Shown here piece by piece: positions 6,840-6,974 of a stretch of 6,974 bases of DNA; the first letter of the stretch is position 1, and every line of letters starts with the position of its first letter. A program made the position numbers and the translations under genes. A model generated the notes under the pieces. It was not told the origin of the DNA. It did not search any database and saw only the letters and a list, made by a program, of their open reading frames with translations. The DNA is from Gammaproteobacteria bacterium. Lineage in GTDB: Bacteria; Pseudomonadota; Gammaproteobacteria; HK1. The stretch lies in contig JAJECB010000505.1 in the NCBI GenBank assembly GCA_022822245.1, forward strand, positions 1-6,974. Direction: 5' to 3'.

Positions 6840-6974
6840 GGTGAGCACGCATCCCTTCGTGCCGCTCGCGGGCTACCGGGAGTATCCGGAAGACGAGATG
6901 GCGGCGCGGGCGCGCGAGTTCCACGCGGAGCTCGCACGCCGGCGCACCGTCCGGGACTTCGCGAGCCGCCCGGT
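6829..6974 (+). CDS. Nitroreductase-family FMN oxidoreductase (5' part only, truncated by window edge)
   Basis: Only the first 48 codons and two bases are visible. The N-terminus contains [17 protein letters not shown], then an amphipathic Arg/Ala/Glu-rich helix, and [13 protein letters not shown] at residues 37-49. The Arg-Arg-x-Val-Arg-x-Phe pattern is the N-terminal FMN-phosphate-binding motif of nitroreductase-like flavoproteins, and the preceding FVPL..YREYP..EM segment is typical of one subfamily as I recall it. Complete members are usually about 200-230 residues and act as soluble dimers using NAD(P)H. The start overlaps the HyuB stop in another frame, so the gene is probably the third member of the operon, placed where a separate carboxylase gamma gene might be expected. 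Its substrate cannot be inferred. The subfamily also includes enzymes unrelated to nitro groups, such as BluB-like and deiodinase-like proteins. Confidence 0.8.
   Translation, partial: METEVSTHPFVPLAGYREYPEDEMAARAREFHAELARRRTVRDFASRP

Noticed and set aside
4130..6844. 904-codon plus-strand open frame overlapping the HyuA end and HyuB
   Set aside because: Extremely Arg/Gly/Pro-rich, frame-shifted relative to the real genes, with no conserved motifs.
4320..6848. 842-codon minus-strand open frame opposite the HyuB gene
   Set aside because: A GC-rich antisense shadow: Arg/Val/Leu/His-rich without domain motifs, while the plus strand encodes an intact HyuB domain.
1..6974. CRISPR array, tRNA, insertion sequence or phage elements
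   Set aside because: No regularly spaced repeats, cloverleaf-like sequence, transposase motifs or terminal repeats were found by eye.

Overview
The window is a very GC-rich bacterial segment with dense, protein-coding DNA. Codons end mostly in G or C, and Leu is largely CTC rather than CTG in the plus-strand genes. Shine-Dalgarno motifs are recognisable (GGAGGA, GGAGGT). This fits a high-GC proteobacterium or a similar high-GC environmental lineage. The sequence alone does not fix the taxon, and no rRNA, tRNA, phage or insertion-sequence features were seen.

Layout. (1) Positions 1-1716, minus strand: a NuoE-NuoF fusion of the NAD-linked formate dehydrogenase beta-subunit type (Fdh1B-like). 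All Fe-S ligands are present, and only the last residues run off the left edge. Its catalytic alpha subunit, if present, would lie outside the window. (2) Positions 1717-2136: a divergent gene-free region of about 420 bp. It holds CCGGAACC repeats, a near-perfect dyad, a (CCGG)n run and a weak sigma-54-like -24/-12 element. (3) Positions 2137-4401, plus: a HyuA-family ATP-dependent subunit. (4) Positions 4473-6839, plus: a HyuB-family subunit whose C-terminus carries a fused zinc-ribbon domain resembling the gamma subunit of acetone carboxylase. (5) From 6829, plus: the start of an FMN nitroreductase-family gene, translationally coupled to the HyuB gene and cut by the right edge.

How they may work together. 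The HyuA and HyuB proteins look like the two large subunits of an ATP-dependent carboxylase of the acetone/acetophenone carboxylase group. The small third subunit, normally a separate gene, appears to be fused to the HyuB chain. This two-gene architecture, followed at once by a nitroreductase, is the most unusual thing in the window. The substrate cannot be read from the sequence. The formate dehydrogenase shares only the intergenic region with the carboxylase operon, so a functional link through CO2/formate or NADH is speculative.
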